From positions 1-14,081 of the forward strand of contig AUXH01000508.1 in assembly GCA_000482145.1 (NCBI GenBank): DNA of 14,081 nucleotides. The letters are read 5' to 3'. This document shows, in pieces, positions 1-7,415 of this stretch. Under the pieces are notes generated by a model. It was not told the DNA's origin. It made no database searches and worked only from the letters and a program-made list of their open reading frames with translations. The position numbers and the translations under genes were made by a program. The stretch comes from Strigomonas culicis. Taxonomy: Eukaryota; Euglenozoa; Kinetoplastea; Trypanosomatida; Trypanosomatidae. The number at the start of each line of letters is the position of its first letter. Position 1 is the first letter of the stretch.

Positions 1-1064
1 TCTCGGGCCGCGGCAACGCGGCGGCCGCCGGCCGTCACGCGCCGCCGCCGCTGGCCCTCCACGCGGGCGGAGCGGCCCCGGCGGCGGCGGTCGCGGTGCA
101 GCGCACCCTGGAGCTCGAGGACGAGCAGCGCGAACCGGCGGAGCTCAGCTTTGACTGGCTCCACGCGCTCGATGCGGACTGCGCGCGCATCGTGCAGCGC
201 ATCAACGACGCCTTCGCGACGCTCCTCGGCGAGTGGGCCGCGTCGCACGACACGTACCTGGCGCAGGTGCGCACGCTGGAGGCGCGGCGCCGCACGAACA
301 TGAAGGACCTGTGCGCCTCGCTGCGCGCCCAGCTGGAAGATGGGCTGCAGCGCATCGCGCGGACGGACGACGGTTGCGCGGAGGACCTCACGCGCGAGCA
401 CGCGCTCTTCAACGAGACGATGCACACGCGGGCGAATCTGGCGCCGAGGCCCGCGGCCGCGGCGGCGCTGCAGCAAGTCGTGCGCAGCACCTGCGCCGCG
501 ACGCTGAAGAGCATGGCGCCGCACGTCCCGTCGCCGTGCGTGTCGCCGACGCTGGAGGAAACACTGGAGAGCATTACCGCGACGTACAAGAATAGGCTGT
601 TTGGCGGCATGGCGCACGCCGTGCCGCCGCTCGCTTCGTTCGAGTCACCCCGGCTGTCGCCCATGGCTCCCTACTCTCCAAAGTTCACGGCGGCCCCTGC
701 GTTCGCGCAGGAGGGCGGCGCGAGCGGCGGCAACGGCACCAACGCGAACGGCATCAACCATAGCAACCCCAATTACGGCAACGGAACTGCCTCCCCCTCC
801 ACGCTCCTCAGCGGTGGCCGTAACAAGGAGAACTATCCCCACAGCTTCCCCAGCATGACACCGAGTGGGAGCGGGAACGTGAACACAAACCCGATTGGGG
901 GGCTGGTGCTAACCAACACCAACAGCAAGGACGCGCCGCGGAGTCGCGCGAGCGTCAGCTGCCGAAGCAGCAACGTGAACCGGACTAGTCGCCCGGAGAA
1001 GCGGAACCGCAGCGCGAACTCCTCGCAGGGAGAGGTGATGCAGCGCGCGCGGCGTCAGAAGTAA
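1..1064 (+). CDS. 5'-truncated low-complexity protein with coiled-coil-like region, S-P sites and a KEN motif
   Basis: The reading frame is open from the window edge (first full codon at 3) to TAA at 1062-1064. The first possible start, at 96, is a GTG, so the gene almost certainly begins upstream and about 353 residues are seen. The visible N-terminus is Ala/Pro/Gly-rich. Next comes a charged, helical, probably coiled-coil stretch (about 102-430). Five Ser-Pro dipeptides lie at 531-680 (codons near 531, 543, 645, 657, 675). An Asn/Gly/Ser-rich tract (about 715-800) and a Lys-Glu-Asn triplet (825-833) follow, then a very basic Ser/Arg/Asn-rich tail. I do not recognise the family. S-P sites plus KEN are typical of CDK-regulated, APC/C-degraded proteins and the tail could bind nucleic acid or a filament, but these are inferences from short motifs. 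Confidence is high that it is coding and low on function. Confidence 0.8.
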   Translation, partial: SGRGNAAAAGRHAPPPLALHAGGAAPAAAVAVQRTLELEDEQREPAELSFDWLHALDADCARIVQRINDAFATLLGEWAASHDTYLAQVRTLEARRRTNMKDLCASLRAQLEDGLQRIARTDDGCAEDLTREHALFNETMHTRANLAPRPAAAAALQQVVRSTCAATLKSMAPHVPSPCVSPTLEETLESITATYKNRLFGGMAHAVPPLASFESPRLSPMAPYSPKFTAAPAFAQEGGASGGNGTNANGINHSNPNYGNGTASPSTLLSGGRNKENYPHSFPSMTPSGSGNVNTNPIGGLVLTNTNSKDAPRSRASVSCRSSNVNRTSRPEKRNRSANSSQGEVMQRARRQK

Positions 1065-1561
1065 ACAGATTCATGAGAACAGAGAGCAGCCTCCTTCTTT
1101 TTTTTTTTGGTTCCTTTCCTTTTGGTAGGGTAGCTGTCTCCTTCTTTCCTTTTTGTGTGTTTGGTATGAACATCATTTGCATCAATTTTGTCTTTTTCTA
1201 GAAGTATAGATTCTCTCTTTTTTTATCATTATTTCATTTTTGTTACTTATTTAACTAACTGTAGAACCAGATATGATCTAGAATACACTGTTTTATAGAT
1301 GAATAATAGCGCGCATCTCCTTTCGGACTTGCAGTGAAAGATCAAGTACCGATGTTTCTGTTGGCTCTTCATCCGTTTTTTTTTTGTTGTTGTAGTTGTT
1401 GGTGAACTGAGAACACTCTACAAGACTCCCATTCTTTATGGTTCTTCTCTCTCCCCTCCTTCTCTCTGATTCTTTGACATTTTGTTTCTTGTATATTGTA
1501 ACTGTGAAGAACTAGGTGTGATTTTTTATTCTATAAATTTCTTCTTTTCATCACCAACACA
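1065..1561 (+). other. Intergenic region with trans-splicing signals
   Basis: This is A/T-rich with long T runs and no credible ORF. A strong C/T tract at about 1442-1490 is followed by the first AGs at 1508-1509 and 1514-1515, which are the likely spliced-leader acceptors for the next gene, giving a 5' UTR of roughly 46-52 nt. The upstream part would hold the 3' UTR and poly(A) site of the preceding gene. Confidence 0.6.
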
Positions 1562-2065
1562 ATGAAGGTAGAACTCACACTCCAGTACCTTGACGAGTGG
1601 ATGCTCCGCTGGCGCAAGTTCCAGACGGAGTCTGACTGGCAGATTGAGAAGTCGCGTCAGTGGTGGCGCCAGACGGACATCGCGGTCGCCGCGGGCATCA
1701 TGTGCTCTCTCGTGATGTACACCGCCGGCAACGCGACGATCCGCCGCCAGTTCGGTCCGCCGCACTTCTTCGACATCGGCGTGGACGCCAAGATCAAGCA
1801 GGCGATCACGCACGTCTTCACGAACAACTGGCGCTACACTCCCCAGGGCTATGGCCGCTTTATCGCCGTAGGCCTCCCCACCTACCTCACCTTTGTCGGA
1901 CTCGAGCACTTCCAGGAGCGGCGCCGCCTGCGACAGTACTGCGCGCAGAACACCGTCTTTGGGGAGCAGGCCCGCCGCCTCGTCCAGACCGGTAAGATTG
2001 AGGAGTTCCTCCCCGTGAACATTAACGCCAGCGTGAACAAGTCGGAGCGCAACCTGTTTGCTTAA
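1562..2065 (+). CDS. Small protein with two predicted membrane segments, possibly mitochondrial
   Basis: A clean ATG-to-TAA frame of 167 residues with strongly coding-type codon use. The N-terminal ~35 residues are amphipathic and rich in Trp, Arg and Lys. A first hydrophobic segment lies at about residues 37-58 and a second, weaker one at about 100-118, separated by a polar loop. The C-terminal ~45 residues are charged and soluble. The ATG is the first after the predicted splice acceptors at 1509/1515. Size, two helices and lack of a known enzyme motif resemble accessory subunits of trypanosomatid mitochondrial complexes (cytochrome oxidase, ATP synthase or complex I), but I do not recognise the family, so this is inference. 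An unrelated small membrane protein is equally possible. Confidence 0.85.
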   Translation: MKVELTLQYLDEWMLRWRKFQTESDWQIEKSRQWWRQTDIAVAAGIMCSLVMYTAGNATIRRQFGPPHFFDIGVDAKIKQAITHVFTNNWRYTPQGYGRFIAVGLPTYLTFVGLEHFQERRRLRQYCAQNTVFGEQARRLVQTGKIEEFLPVNINASVNKSERNLFA

Positions 2066-2768
2066 TGACGGAGAAGAAGAAGAGTAAACAAAACGAGTAA
2101 TAATAGTGTTAATAGCGAAGAAAAGTGAAGAGAAAAGGAGACTGGCAGAAGGGCACTAGTTACACCACCGCAAGCCTTTTCCTTTCCCCTTCACGTTTTT
2201 TTTTCTTCCTATTATAATTATTGTTTTTATGGTTTGGTTTCTGTTTTTGTTGTAGGTATTTTTTTTTCTTTCAAGTTTTAATTAAAGTAGTACCTAGTTA
2301 TCGAATTGTGAAAGGGGATATTTAAGAAAAATAATATTAACACATAATTCATCTTATAGCGGATTACGTTACAGTGCCTTGTGTTGCCTCCTCCACTATC
2401 GGATGGAGAGTGAATTCCCTTGGGAAGACAGACTCTGATCTTGCTGAATACCATGTGATTCCGTGCCTGTAACTCTCTTTCTCCCCACCCTTCCTTCCGC
2501 TCACCAATGCTACTTCTGGTTTTATGTGTGTTTGTGCACAGTAGAGTTGTAGTTTTTATTTGATTTTGTAGTGTTATTGTCCATCATTTGGTTTGTTTTT
2601 GTTCTCATTTTTTTTTCCTGTTGTTCTAGCTATTTAACACATTTTTTGTTCATTACATTTTTCCCTTTTTTGTCAGTGCTTCACCTTTTTCTGGTGTTTC
2701 CTCATTTATATACCTTGTTCTGTTGGCTTGGCTTGTCGTGAATACCCATACTATTCGTGCCGTTACAA
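2066..2768 (+). other. Long intergenic region with trans-splicing signals
   Basis: About 700 bases of A/T-rich DNA with T runs and no credible ORF. Two acceptor candidates lie near the next gene: a T-rich tract at about 2597-2627 ending in CTAG (AG at 2628-2629), and a tract at about 2657-2672 ending in GTCAG (AG at 2675-2676). These would give 5' UTRs of about 139 and 92 nt. A more distant C/T tract near 2476-2510, followed by an AG near 2541, could be a minor site. Confidence 0.55.
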
Positions 2769-3797
2769 ATGACATGGAATCCAATGTATAGTGCTGACGG
2801 TGCCCCGCCGGGCGGCCGTGCGCCTTACTTCCAGCAAGCGTTCACGACACAGTTTGCGAACAACAACATCAACATGGGGAACCTTATTCCCACTAGCGGC
2901 CCCACCGATAACAGACAAGAGGCACCGCCGTACCACCTGGAGAGCCCCATCAAGGTCCGCTGCCGCACCCCCGATGGGACGCAGTCGCCCTACATGGGCT
3001 CCACGAACGGCGACATGCAGATGGATATCGGCCGCTTGGGCTCGCCCGTGCGGACGAACAATCCGTATTCTTTTAGCATGTCGGGCTGCACGACGCCCAA
3101 GCAGGTGGGCACGCCGACGCAGCGCTGCGCCGTGCCGCAGTTCGCGGAGGTGCCGTCGGACGTCACCTACACGCACTCGTCGCTCGACCCGCGGTTCCAG
3201 CTGCCGCAGGAGGTGGCGCACCGCGACCTCAAGGGGCGCTGCCGCTTCATCCCGCTGCCCGGCAACCTCCTGCAGAAGGAGGGCGGCGACGCTATGTCCA
3301 CGCCCTCGTGCCTGTTTATCGGCCAGGTGCGGTTCGAGACGACGCCGGCGGAGCTGGCGTGGGTCATCCAGCGCACGTGCGGCGCGGTCGTGAGCCACTT
3401 CGAGAGCAGGGGGGCCGGCTGCTTCATCGTGCACTGCCGGAGCTCCGCCGACGCGCAGCTCGTACGCGGGCTGCACAAGCGCATTCTCTTCGACGTCGGC
3501 GGCGTGTGGCTTGCGCGGAACCCCGAGGAGATCGACGCGCTGTGCGAGTACGTGGCACTGGACGCAGCTGTAATCGCTCGCAAGTCGCGTCTGCCGAAGG
3601 ACTCCATGGTCGTCGAGGAGATCAAGACCGACGCGAACGCTGGGACCGGAGGGGGCGGCGGGGGTGCGCCGAAGCATCGGTCCAAGGCCCCCCGCCCCGG
3701 GGGAAATCATAGCAAGCGCCCGCCACCCGATTACAAAGAGAGTATGGGGCAGCACGGCAGGGATGCTTACAGCGGCACCTCCGGTCCTTTTAATTAA
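2769..3797 (+). CDS. RRM-type RNA-binding protein
   Basis: The frame is open from 2757, but that codon is GTG. The first ATG is at 2769, giving 342 residues. The N-terminal half is Pro/Asn/Gly/Thr-rich and probably disordered. One RRM-like fold covers about residues 180-252: an RNP2-like strand (Cys-Leu-Phe-Ile-Gly-Gln-Val, 181-187), a helix, and an RNP1-like strand (Gly-Ala-Gly-Cys-Phe-Ile-Val, 215-221), with aromatic Phe at the usual RNA-stacking positions 183 and 219. A run of Gly (about 3646-3665) and a basic Lys/Arg/Pro/Gly tail follow, also typical of RNA binders. Trypanosomatids rely on such proteins for post-transcriptional control because genes lack individual promoters. The target RNA is unknown. 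The RRM is divergent, so family assignment is moderately sure and the exact orthologue is not called. Confidence 0.85.
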   Translation: MTWNPMYSADGAPPGGRAPYFQQAFTTQFANNNINMGNLIPTSGPTDNRQEAPPYHLESPIKVRCRTPDGTQSPYMGSTNGDMQMDIGRLGSPVRTNNPYSFSMSGCTTPKQVGTPTQRCAVPQFAEVPSDVTYTHSSLDPRFQLPQEVAHRDLKGRCRFIPLPGNLLQKEGGDAMSTPSCLFIGQVRFETTPAELAWVIQRTCGAVVSHFESRGAGCFIVHCRSSADAQLVRGLHKRILFDVGGVWLARNPEEIDALCEYVALDAAVIARKSRLPKDSMVVEEIKTDANAGTGGGGGGAPKHRSKAPRPGGNHSKRPPPDYKESMGQHGRDAYSGTSGPFN

Positions 3798-4359
3798 AGG
3801 AAAAAAAAAAGACTAAGAAAAGCGAATTTGATGTGTGTCACGTTCATTTTTGTAAATGGATGTGAGGGTATTGGTTTTCAGAAGATCGCACGTCATTTTC
3901 TTTTCCTTTGGGGTTTCCTCCTTTGCTTCTCCATTCCCGTTTTCTTTTTGGATTCTTCTCTCGCTTCATTATACTTGTAAAACCAACGAGAAGACATCTC
4001 TAAGCACGTTCACTTCTTTTATTATCATTTTTTTTTGTTTGTTTCAAACGTCTCTTCACGTCTGTGAATGGTTGTAACTGTGATAAGAGCATCGATCGTG
4101 AACATAAGCTTCAAGTGCGTTTCACTTCCTTGCGGCTTGTTTACTTCGATACCCACTGTTTCTGTATGTACACCCCTTTTTGCAAGACATTTCTCTTCTT
4201 TCATCATTGAAATGCTATAAGTGATACTTTTTTTTTGTATTTACCCTTTTCTACATGTCCCTCTGCCACTCATGTACATTTCTTTCGATTCTTCTCTTTT
4301 CTTCGAGTCACAAAAAGAGCAGACAAAAGATAACTCCTTTTAGATGGTGTTGTGTGTCA
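3798..4359 (+). other. Intergenic region with trans-splicing signals
   Basis: A/T-rich DNA with several T/C tracts. A small open frame at 3856-4077 encodes mostly Phe/Ser/Leu because it reads through those tracts, so I do not count it as a gene. Before the next gene, a C/T tract at about 4277-4305 is followed by AGs at 4306-4307 and, as CAG, at 4321-4322. A short TCCTTTTAG (AG at 4342-4343) is a third acceptor candidate. Confidence 0.55.
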
Positions 4360-4367
4360 ATGGCTAA
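4344..4367 (+). promoter_or_regulatory. Possible 7-codon uORF overlapping the next gene's start
   Basis: An ATG at 4344 opens a frame of seven codons ending in TAA at 4365-4367, out of frame with the main ATG at 4360 and overlapping it. It would be in the mRNA if trans-splicing uses the AGs near 4307 or 4322, and would sit at the very 5' end if AG 4343 is used. It could lower translation of the downstream gene; this is inference only. Confidence 0.35.
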
Positions 4368-5583
4368 TCGTTTTTTTGGGCCTGTGGCCATGCCCGCGAA
4401 GCATGCCGAGCGCATCGAAGAAGTGATCACTGCCGCCTTTCCCTTCGCGACTATCGCCTTTAATGCCCCCTTGTACGCTAATGTGTGTGGGTCGAGCCCC
4501 GCCGCTACACAAGAGAGCAGTTCACCGGTGCAGCAGCACGCGCGCTCGCCCTGGCGGGGCGAGGTCGCGCGGGCGTGCGGCGCGTTTGCGACGACCGGCG
4601 CCTTCGGGCCCAGTGGGCTGTGGCCGGCGCTCCACCGCTACTTCGGTGCTGCGTCCGCCGAGTGCCCATGGCTGCGCCGGGACGGTGGGCGCGGCGGCGC
4701 CGTCGCGGCCCACGTCTATCCCTGCTGGAACCCACACGCGGTCGTTTTCCTCGGCGGCTACGAGCCGACGGACCTGCGCCAGGCGGTGCTGCCAGCCGTG
4801 GGGCAGCACGTCCCCGCGCGGCAGGGCGCCGCGGCGGGCGCGCGCCGGTGGGACCTGCGGCGGCGGCCGCGCTACGAAGAGGCGTTCCACATGGAGCGGG
4901 ACCTGCGGCGCGGGCGGGGCTGCGCCGTCGTGGGCAGCGACACGCTCGCGCTGTCCGTGTGGCCGGGGGAGGGCGCGTCGTGGCCGACCTTTCTGTGCTT
5001 CGCGAACCCGGCGACGACGCTCGCCGTGCTGCACCGTGAGCGGGACGTCGAGCGGCGCAGCGTCCACCGGTCTGCCTTCGGCTGCGCGGCGCCGCTTCTC
5101 ACGAACGCGCTCCCGCCCCCGATGCTGCTGGCCGCCCGGCTGCTGGATAGCCAGTGCGGAGCGGCGGCGGGCGTGCGCTCGTGCCTACCCTTCTGGCTCT
5201 CCGCGACAGCGCAGAGTGTCGGGTCCGCCGTGGTCGGCTGCATCAGCGTACAGGCCGAGCGGAGTTCGGTCCTCTCGCAGGATGCGCGGCAGTACCTCCG
5301 TGGCGTGGAGGTGCAGTTGGCGGCGCACACAGAGCGCGGAATGGAGAGGCCACCGCGACTGGTGGAGTCGCAGCTGGTCGGCTATGTGCTGGCACTGCAG
5401 GTGCTGGAGGATCTTCACGACCACGCAGAGGTCTTTATGCACAATTACTTCCTGCCAGAGGAAACCTTCGCTGCGTGTGACGACGTGCTGCGTTTGCTGA
5501 CGGACACACAGGCCATCTCCGACCACTTGAAGCATCAACTTATGCTTAAAGACCTCAACGCATTCTTGTCCTTGAACGTATAA
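4360..5583 (+). CDS. Hypothetical Ala/Arg-rich protein, family not recognised
   Basis: I place the start at ATG 4360 (407 residues, TAA at 5581-5583). An in-frame ATG at 4255 would add 35 residues, but that stretch reads through the C/T tract and lies upstream of the likely splice acceptors (4307, 4322). ATG 4390 is another option. The protein is rich in Ala, Arg, Gly and Trp in its first two thirds and poor in Lys; the last ~100 residues look more like a helical, soluble domain. No signal peptide, clear membrane segment or catalytic motif stands out. There are scattered Cys and Trp and a central Phe-Leu-Cys-Phe-Ala-Asn-Pro stretch near 4990-5010. Codon use matches the neighbours, so it is very probably real. 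No function is proposed. Confidence 0.8.
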   Translation: MANRFFGPVAMPAKHAERIEEVITAAFPFATIAFNAPLYANVCGSSPAATQESSSPVQQHARSPWRGEVARACGAFATTGAFGPSGLWPALHRYFGAASAECPWLRRDGGRGGAVAAHVYPCWNPHAVVFLGGYEPTDLRQAVLPAVGQHVPARQGAAAGARRWDLRRRPRYEEAFHMERDLRRGRGCAVVGSDTLALSVWPGEGASWPTFLCFANPATTLAVLHRERDVERRSVHRSAFGCAAPLLTNALPPPMLLAARLLDSQCGAAAGVRSCLPFWLSATAQSVGSAVVGCISVQAERSSVLSQDARQYLRGVEVQLAAHTERGMERPPRLVESQLVGYVLALQVLEDLHDHAEVFMHNYFLPEETFAACDDVLRLLTDTQAISDHLKHQLMLKDLNAFLSLNV

Positions 5584-5808
5584 AGGAGCCCACAAAGAAT
5601 GAAGCTCTCCCTCTCACCACTATGCTCGTTGCATCCTCCTCTTCACATTAAAAAAAAAAATCATAAAAGAACACCAACCATTCTTTTTTTTTTTGTGTGT
5701 GTGTGGCGTGAATGAGCATCCACAGTGATGCGTTTGTGTTCTCTTGCACATCTCCTGTTTTTCACTCTTCCTCGTTTTTCAATGCATTTTGCTACGGAAA
5801 CTCATAGA
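5584..5808 (+). promoter_or_regulatory. Intergenic region with two alternative trans-splicing sites
   Basis: A T tract at about 5681-5694 and a TG repeat lead to AGs at 5715-5716 and 5724-5725, just before an ATG at 5728. A second C/T tract covers about 5730-5780, followed by the first AG at 5806-5807, two bases before the ATG at 5809. Both ATGs are in the same frame, so site choice would decide the N-terminus of the next protein. A run of A lies near 5650-5660. Confidence 0.5.
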
Positions 5809-6960
5809 ATGGAATATAGTATTATTTCCAATACAGCCGAGAAGCAGTCCCTCTTTATTGAGGATGATATGACTGTCGGCGAGGTTCGCGGCATCGTGGA
5901 GGTGATGATCGGTGCCCCGGAGAATATGATCGTGCACATTTCTTACAAGGGCAAGCGGTTGAACGACAGCACGGAGGCATGGGGCGATGTGATCAGCGCC
6001 ATTGACGGTCCCACTGCGGAGACGCAGAAGGCGGTGCCGCGGAAACTGTTTTGCCATGTCACGAATCAAATCAAGCTGGAGTCGGGCAGCGCAGAGGCCC
6101 TTCGGGCACTGATGCCGGACCGCGAGGAGAGGAAGGCGATGGAGAACCTCGATCGTGAGAGGGCACAGATGATGGAGCCGTTGGTGGAGGCGATGGCGAA
6201 GAATAACCAGCTTACGGATATGCTCATGACCGTTCAACCTGGTATGAAGAAGGTGTTGGAAAAGAACCCAGAGGTTTCCAAAACGTTGAAAGACCCGGAA
6301 ACGATGAAGGAGATGCTCATGTCCCAGCTGAACCCGGATAAGCGTCGCGAGATGAGCCGCACACTCAACTTGCAGATGGCGCAGATCTCGGCCATCCCTG
6401 GAGGAGAGCAGATGCTGGAGAACCAAATGTACCGCGTCAACCGACAGCTGGACAGCGCTGTCACGCGCACGGAGTGTGACTTGCACACCACCTCCGCGGA
6501 GGCCGTGCAGCCGCGGGAGGACCGAACCGCAAACAAGGACGCCATCCCTGACCCGTGGAGCACACCGGCAGCAGAGGCGAACGCGAATGGGTGGAATCCG
6601 ATGCCCTTTGGACCGCCGCCCGTCCCTGGCCAGGGTGGTCAGACGAATACGTTCAACCCCTTTCTCAACTTTGGCGCGAACGGTGCGCCACCGTGGAACT
6701 GGGGTATGCCGGCGGACGGGTGGCAGGCGCAGGGCCCCGCCACCGGTGTCCCCCCTCCGAGTGCGGCCGTCGTCAGCAGCACGCAGAAGGTTTTGTCCGA
6801 GGCGGTGAGGCAGGAGCTCCTTCACACGTACGACAAGGAGCTGAGCACACTGGCAGAGATGGGCTTCGAGGATAGGAATCAGTGCTTGGAGGCGCTTTAC
6901 GCATCGAACGGAGACGTGGAAGCTGCGGTGGAGTACATCGCTGATCGTCAAAATGAGTAA
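5809..6960 (+). CDS. Ubiquilin/DSK2-type UBL-STI1-UBA ubiquitin receptor
   Basis: ATG 5809 gives 383 residues and places the ubiquitin-like fold at the very N-terminus, as in this family. An in-frame ATG at 5728 would add 27 residues read mostly from the C/T tract. Domains in order are a divergent UBL (about 1-75), a Met/Gln/Pro-rich STI1 region (about 130-207, with repeated Leu-Met and Asn-Pro-x motifs), a Pro/Asn/Trp/Gly-rich linker (about 245-325) and a C-terminal UBA (about 340-383) with the Met-Gly-Phe loop at 351-353 and an Asn-Gly-Asp-Val-Glu-x-Ala motif. The family carries ubiquitinated clients to the proteasome: UBL binds the proteasome, UBA binds ubiquitin, and STI1 binds hydrophobic or chaperone-held clients. 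Action is expected in cytosol and nucleus. A retroviral-type protease domain, which would mark DDI1, is absent. A Rad23-type protein is less likely because there is one UBA and a clear STI1 segment. Confidence 0.92.
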   Translation: MEYSIISNTAEKQSLFIEDDMTVGEVRGIVEVMIGAPENMIVHISYKGKRLNDSTEAWGDVISAIDGPTAETQKAVPRKLFCHVTNQIKLESGSAEALRALMPDREERKAMENLDRERAQMMEPLVEAMAKNNQLTDMLMTVQPGMKKVLEKNPEVSKTLKDPETMKEMLMSQLNPDKRREMSRTLNLQMAQISAIPGGEQMLENQMYRVNRQLDSAVTRTECDLHTTSAEAVQPREDRTANKDAIPDPWSTPAAEANANGWNPMPFGPPPVPGQGGQTNTFNPFLNFGANGAPPWNWGMPADGWQAQGPATGVPPPSAAVVSSTQKVLSEAVRQELLHTYDKELSTLAEMGFEDRNQCLEALYASNGDVEAAVEYIADRQNE

Positions 6961-7415
6961 AATGGTGACGCCCCTCCTTTTGTATTTTATGGATTTTCTT
7001 TTCTTTTTCCTCCATTGCAGCAAAGGTCAAGCAACCTTATGATGTGGAGGTTTTTGGGGCACGTTCGTGTGTGCGTCGCAGAGAGAGGGGTGGCATGTGT
7101 GTTGTTGCAATATGCCTTCACTGGATACGTCTGTGAAGGACAAAGCACCCAGAATAGCAACAGCCATACGAAGTATGACACCACCGCACATTGACCGGGT
7201 GGGAATACGATCTCAGCTGTGCTTTTTTAATATTGCATAGAACATTCTACTGTGCTTGTGTGACACATTTTTTTTTTTACCGGCTAACTTCATATGCACA
7301 TCGTCCTTCTTGAGTCCCTCCTGCCATTTATGGTCCTTCCTCACTCCCTCTCTGCTCTCACAAACTTCTCAGTGTTTTTTCTTTATCCTTTGTTTTGCCT
7401 CTATAACTATCGTTC
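6961..7415 (+). other. Intergenic region with trans-splicing signals
   Basis: No credible ORF. T-rich stretches occur near 6979-7012 and 7267-7280. A long C/T tract at about 7306-7370 ends in CTCAG (AG 7371-7372), a good spliced-leader acceptor giving a 5' UTR of about 43 nt for the next gene. Confidence 0.6.

Noticed and set aside
3856..4077. A 73-codon plus-strand frame between genes
   Set aside because: Mostly Phe, Ser and Leu from reading T/C-rich tracts; the composition fits intergenic splice signals, not a protein.
5779..7023. A 414-codon minus-strand frame opposite the ubiquilin gene
   Set aside because: Arg/His/Leu-rich shadow of the plus-strand codons; the plus strand has clear UBL, STI1 and UBA domains.
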